From: Croceicoccus sp.
GTDB taxonomy: Bacteria > Pseudomonadota > Alphaproteobacteria > Sphingomonadales > Sphingomonadaceae
Length of the DNA: 8,190 nucleotides
Assembly (NCBI GenBank): GCA_029936705.1
Contig: JAPYSD010000131.1
Coordinates: 1 to 8,190 of the forward strand
Reading direction: 5' to 3'
The notes beneath the pieces were generated by a model that was not told the DNA's origin, did no database searches, and saw only the letters and a list, made by a program, of their open reading frames with translations. Each line of letters begins with the position of its first letter. Position 1 is the first letter of the stretch. The position numbers and the translations under genes are program-made. Below are positions 6,211 through 8,190 of this stretch, in pieces.

Positions 6211-7131
6211 TCAGCCATTTGCCAGCACGTAGTCGAGACCGGCGCAGACAGCTTCGACTTGCGCGGCGTTGCATTGTTCGGGCGTGGCGCGCGGGCTGTC
6301 GGGATAGACCTCCGTCGTGGTCTTGAACCGAGCCGTCGTCACGCTGGCGCACATCGCGTCCTTTGATGCGGGATACTCGATCACCCCGCGCGCGACCACG
6401 GGCGAACCGATGATCCGGCCTTGGGCATCGGCTGGCGCGATATGCGTGATCTTTTCCACCGCGGCGATGATCGCTTGCTGGAAAGCCGGCTGCGGATTCT
6501 CGCCATCGTCGACGAGGTAGAAGCCATCAGGGATCGTGTCCGGCTCGTAATCCGTGCCGTCGCGCGCCGCCAGCGCAGGACGGAATTCGGTCTCGTCACT
6601 GTCGGTCGTTTCGTGCAGATCGATATGCATGAGGAACGCGCCCGGCTGCGCGGCGACGAGCGCCATGAGTTGCGCACACTCGGCGGCCTCGGTCCCCTCT
6701 CGAAAGTTGCGATTGGGGTCGAGCGCGTCATGGTTCCAGCGGTTGATCCGCTCGTAGCCCCACGGGCTGACGCAGACCACGATCAGGAGATTGACCTTCC
6801 CGTCATAGTCGGCTGCACGCGTTTCGACGAATTCGAGTGCCCCCATGACGCCGCTGGTCTCGTAACCGTGAACGCCGCCGGTTACCAGCGCGGTAGGCAA
6901 TGCCGGATCGGGCGCGCCATTGCGCAGCGCATACAGCGGATAAACGTCTCCGTCATAGTCGAGTGTGCCATAGACCGAAACGTCGAAGCGCGACGCCAAT
7001 GCCTCGATCCTTGGCACCACGTCATTGGCATAGCTGCGGAGACGAGGCTGGCTTGCGCGCCATTCTTCGCGCTCCTTACCCGTCCATGGGGTTCCGGGGG
7101 TGCCGATCGGATAGAACGCGGTGCCTGTCAT
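6211..7131 (-). CDS. M14-family zinc metallocarboxypeptidase-like protein
   Basis: This 306-aa predicted zinc hydrolase belongs to the carboxypeptidase A-like M14 superfamily, which also includes the AstE/aspartoacylase group. The likely zinc ligands are His88 and Glu91 (GGVHGYETSG) and His173 in HIDLHE (His169 is the alternative). DPNRNF at 138-143 matches the conserved substrate-binding D-x-N-R-N segment. Glu274 in TTTEVYPDS is the likely catalytic base. No signal peptide is visible, so the protein is probably cytoplasmic. The ATG at 7131 has AAGG 6 nt upstream. The upstream gene on the same strand, a secreted-type hydrolase, ends 161 nt away, so the two may or may not share a transcript. 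The family is confident. The substrate (a C-terminal amino acid of peptides or an N-acyl amino acid) is open. Confidence 0.88.
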   Translation of the reverse strand: MTGTAFYPIGTPGTPWTGKEREEWRASQPRLRSYANDVVPRIEALASRFDVSVYGTLDYDGDVYPLYALRNGAPDPALPTALVTGGVHGYETSGVMGALEFVETRAADYDGKVNLLIVVCVSPWGYERINRWNHDALDPNRNFREGTEAAECAQLMALVAAQPGAFLMHIDLHETTDSDETEFRPALAARDGTDYEPDTIPDGFYLVDDGENPQPAFQQAIIAAVEKITHIAPADAQGRIIGSPVVARGVIEYPASKDAMCASVTTARFKTTTEVYPDSPRATPEQCNAAQVEAVCAGLDYVLANG

Positions 7132-7292
7132 TTTTCGCCTTGCAGGTCGGTGATAGAGGGCGCTCGTCCTGCCTTACCAAGCTCAGGACACGTTGGTCAT
7201 AGCCGGAACAGGGCGGTGGCGGCCAGAGCCCGCGCGACGAGAGACAAAGCGGCGTGTCAGTCGCTATAGGCAGAGCCCGCTGATGAACCGGC
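7132..7292. other. Intergenic gap between hydrolase and M14-type gene
   Basis: These 161 nt separate two - strand genes. The end nearest the M14-type gene holds its ribosome-binding site (AAGGCGAAAA before the ATG). I see no supportable gene and no convincing terminator. A weak 5-bp pairing GAGCC (7273-7277) with GGCTC (7290-7294) overlaps the hydrolase stop and is not strong enough to call. Confidence 0.4.
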
Positions 7293-8190
7293 TCACTTGC
7301 GTGCGCCCGGGATGGACTTGCGCTTTATCGTCCAGTCCGGCGCAGTGCACAGACCGCACTTCTCCCCCTCGAACAGCCTGCCCGCACAGTGGGAGTGTCG
7401 CAGTTGCCAGTCGAGCCAGGCGACTGCGACCCGCGCGCCCTCGCCGCCGTTTGGCTGCCGGAAAGTTCCGCCATGGCCGACATCCTGGCTGACCAGGACC
7501 ACCTGCTGCGTTTCCAGCGCGGCAAAGTCGTCGAGGGCGTTCTGGTAGGCGATATCGCTCTTCCCGCCCATGACGTAGAGCACCGGCGTGTGAAGGCCTT
7601 TCAGCAAGGTGCGACTGCCATCGACCCCGCCGACCATGAGCGTGTTGCCGACCGGAAAGGTTCCGCTATTGTGCAGGACGACTGCTTTGACGCGCGGGTC
7701 GGCGGCAACGCGTAGGGCGAGAAGGCCGCCGCAGCTGCGCCCCGAGGCGGCAACCCGCCGCTTGTCGACAAGCCGGAAATACTGGCTGCCGCGCCGGGCA
7801 TTCTCCGCCAGGGCCCAGTCGATGCCCGCCACCAGATCGTCGGCCGTCACCGCTGCATCGGGCAGCGCGCCATCGGCAGCAGGTCTGGCCACGGTTTCGC
7901 GTGCGTTGTCGGCGCCCGGACCGCTCAGGATCTGTCCGGCAGCAATGACGAGGTAGCCGTGGGACGCGATCTCGAGCAGATGCAGACGCGAGCTCGCGGC
8001 GTCGGCGCTGCACCCGCCATTGCCCCATACGACGACCGGCAACTTGCGGCCATGCAGCCGGGACAAATCCGCAGGCCGGTAAATGACATGATCCGGGAGC
8101 GACGGATCGACTTCCATGATCGCCGGATAATCGCCCGATCCGGGCCCATTGGGCATAGCCGCATAGGCGTCCAGTTCGGCATCCATGTCC
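7293..8190 (-). CDS. Alpha/beta hydrolase, probable secreted esterase (5' partial)
   Basis: This serine hydrolase of the alpha/beta fold has at least 297 aa inside the window. Numbered from the ATG at 8186, a nucleophile elbow G-R-Ser151-C-G is preceded by KRRVAAS and followed by GLLALRVAADPRV. Asp211 (VLYVMGGKSD) and His238 (QDVGHGGTF) complete a plausible catalytic triad. LPVVVWGNGGC (49-59) is the likely oxyanion-hole strand and loop. The C-terminus carries a conserved-looking tail with C267, C277, G278, L279 and C280, then PDWTIKRK. The frame stays open to the window edge, and the ATG at 8186 gives no signal peptide. Relatives that I recall are exported, so I infer that the true start lies outside the window. 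The substrate is unknown; an acyl or polysaccharide ester is a reasonable guess only. Confidence 0.85.
   Translation of the reverse strand, partial: DMDAELDAYAAMPNGPGSGDYPAIMEVDPSLPDHVIYRPADLSRLHGRKLPVVVWGNGGCSADAASSRLHLLEIASHGYLVIAAGQILSGPGADNARETVARPAADGALPDAAVTADDLVAGIDWALAENARRGSQYFRLVDKRRVAASGRSCGGLLALRVAADPRVKAVVLHNSGTFPVGNTLMVGGVDGSRTLLKGLHTPVLYVMGGKSDIAYQNALDDFAALETQQVVLVSQDVGHGGTFRQPNGGEGARVAVAWLDWQLRHSHCAGRLFEGEKCGLCTAPDWTIKRKSIPGARK

Noticed and set aside
6421..7269. Long + strand open frame of 282 codons opposite the M14-type gene
   Set aside because: The opposite strand carries intact zinc-binding and catalytic motifs. This frame has no recognisable domain and no good start signal.
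1..8190. Search for tRNA genes, CRISPR arrays, insertion sequences or attachment sites
   Set aside because: I saw no cloverleaf-like sequence, no regularly spaced repeats, no transposase or integrase, and no flanking direct repeats that would support any of these.

Overview
The window is GC-rich and looks like chromosomal DNA from an alphaproteobacterium. Gene content and protein style suggest a sphingomonad or erythrobacter relative. That placement is an inference from codon usage, composition and family resemblance, because no rRNA or other phylogenetic marker is present. I see no rRNA, tRNA, CRISPR array, insertion sequence, phage gene or toxin/defence module.

Layout from left to right: (1) the last 16 codons of an unknown + strand gene ending at 51; (2) an exported, membrane-embedded MscS-family mechanosensitive channel on the - strand (64-1788); (3) a 230-nt gap that ends in a strong hairpin just past the next gene; (4) a short-chain dehydrogenase on the - strand (2019-2744), divergent from an AraC-family regulator on the + strand (2893-3789); (5) a hairpin in the 66-nt convergent gap; (6) an aldo/keto reductase closely resembling E. 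coli PdxI/YdbC on the - strand (3856-4740), divergent from a LysR-family regulator on the + strand (4853-5752); (7) 458 nt without a supportable gene but rich in inverted repeats; (8) an M14-family zinc carboxypeptidase-like protein on the - strand (6211-7131); (9) a probably secreted alpha/beta hydrolase on the - strand (7293 to the window edge), truncated at its 5' end.

The middle of the window (2019-5752) holds two copies of the same architecture: an NAD(P)H-dependent carbonyl reductase transcribed away from its likely regulator. The two pairs meet tail to tail. A simple reading is that each regulator controls the adjacent reductase, and that the two modules answer related chemical signals such as reactive carbonyls or aldehydes. 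The signal is not visible in the sequence. The two hydrolytic enzymes on the right lie on one strand but 161 nt apart, so co-transcription is possible but not shown.

No clearly new biological system is evident. The best candidates for a second look are the swapped double inverted repeat at 6083-6120 in the gene-free region, the long imperfect hairpin at 1967-2011, and the candidate operator between the dehydrogenase and the AraC-type gene.
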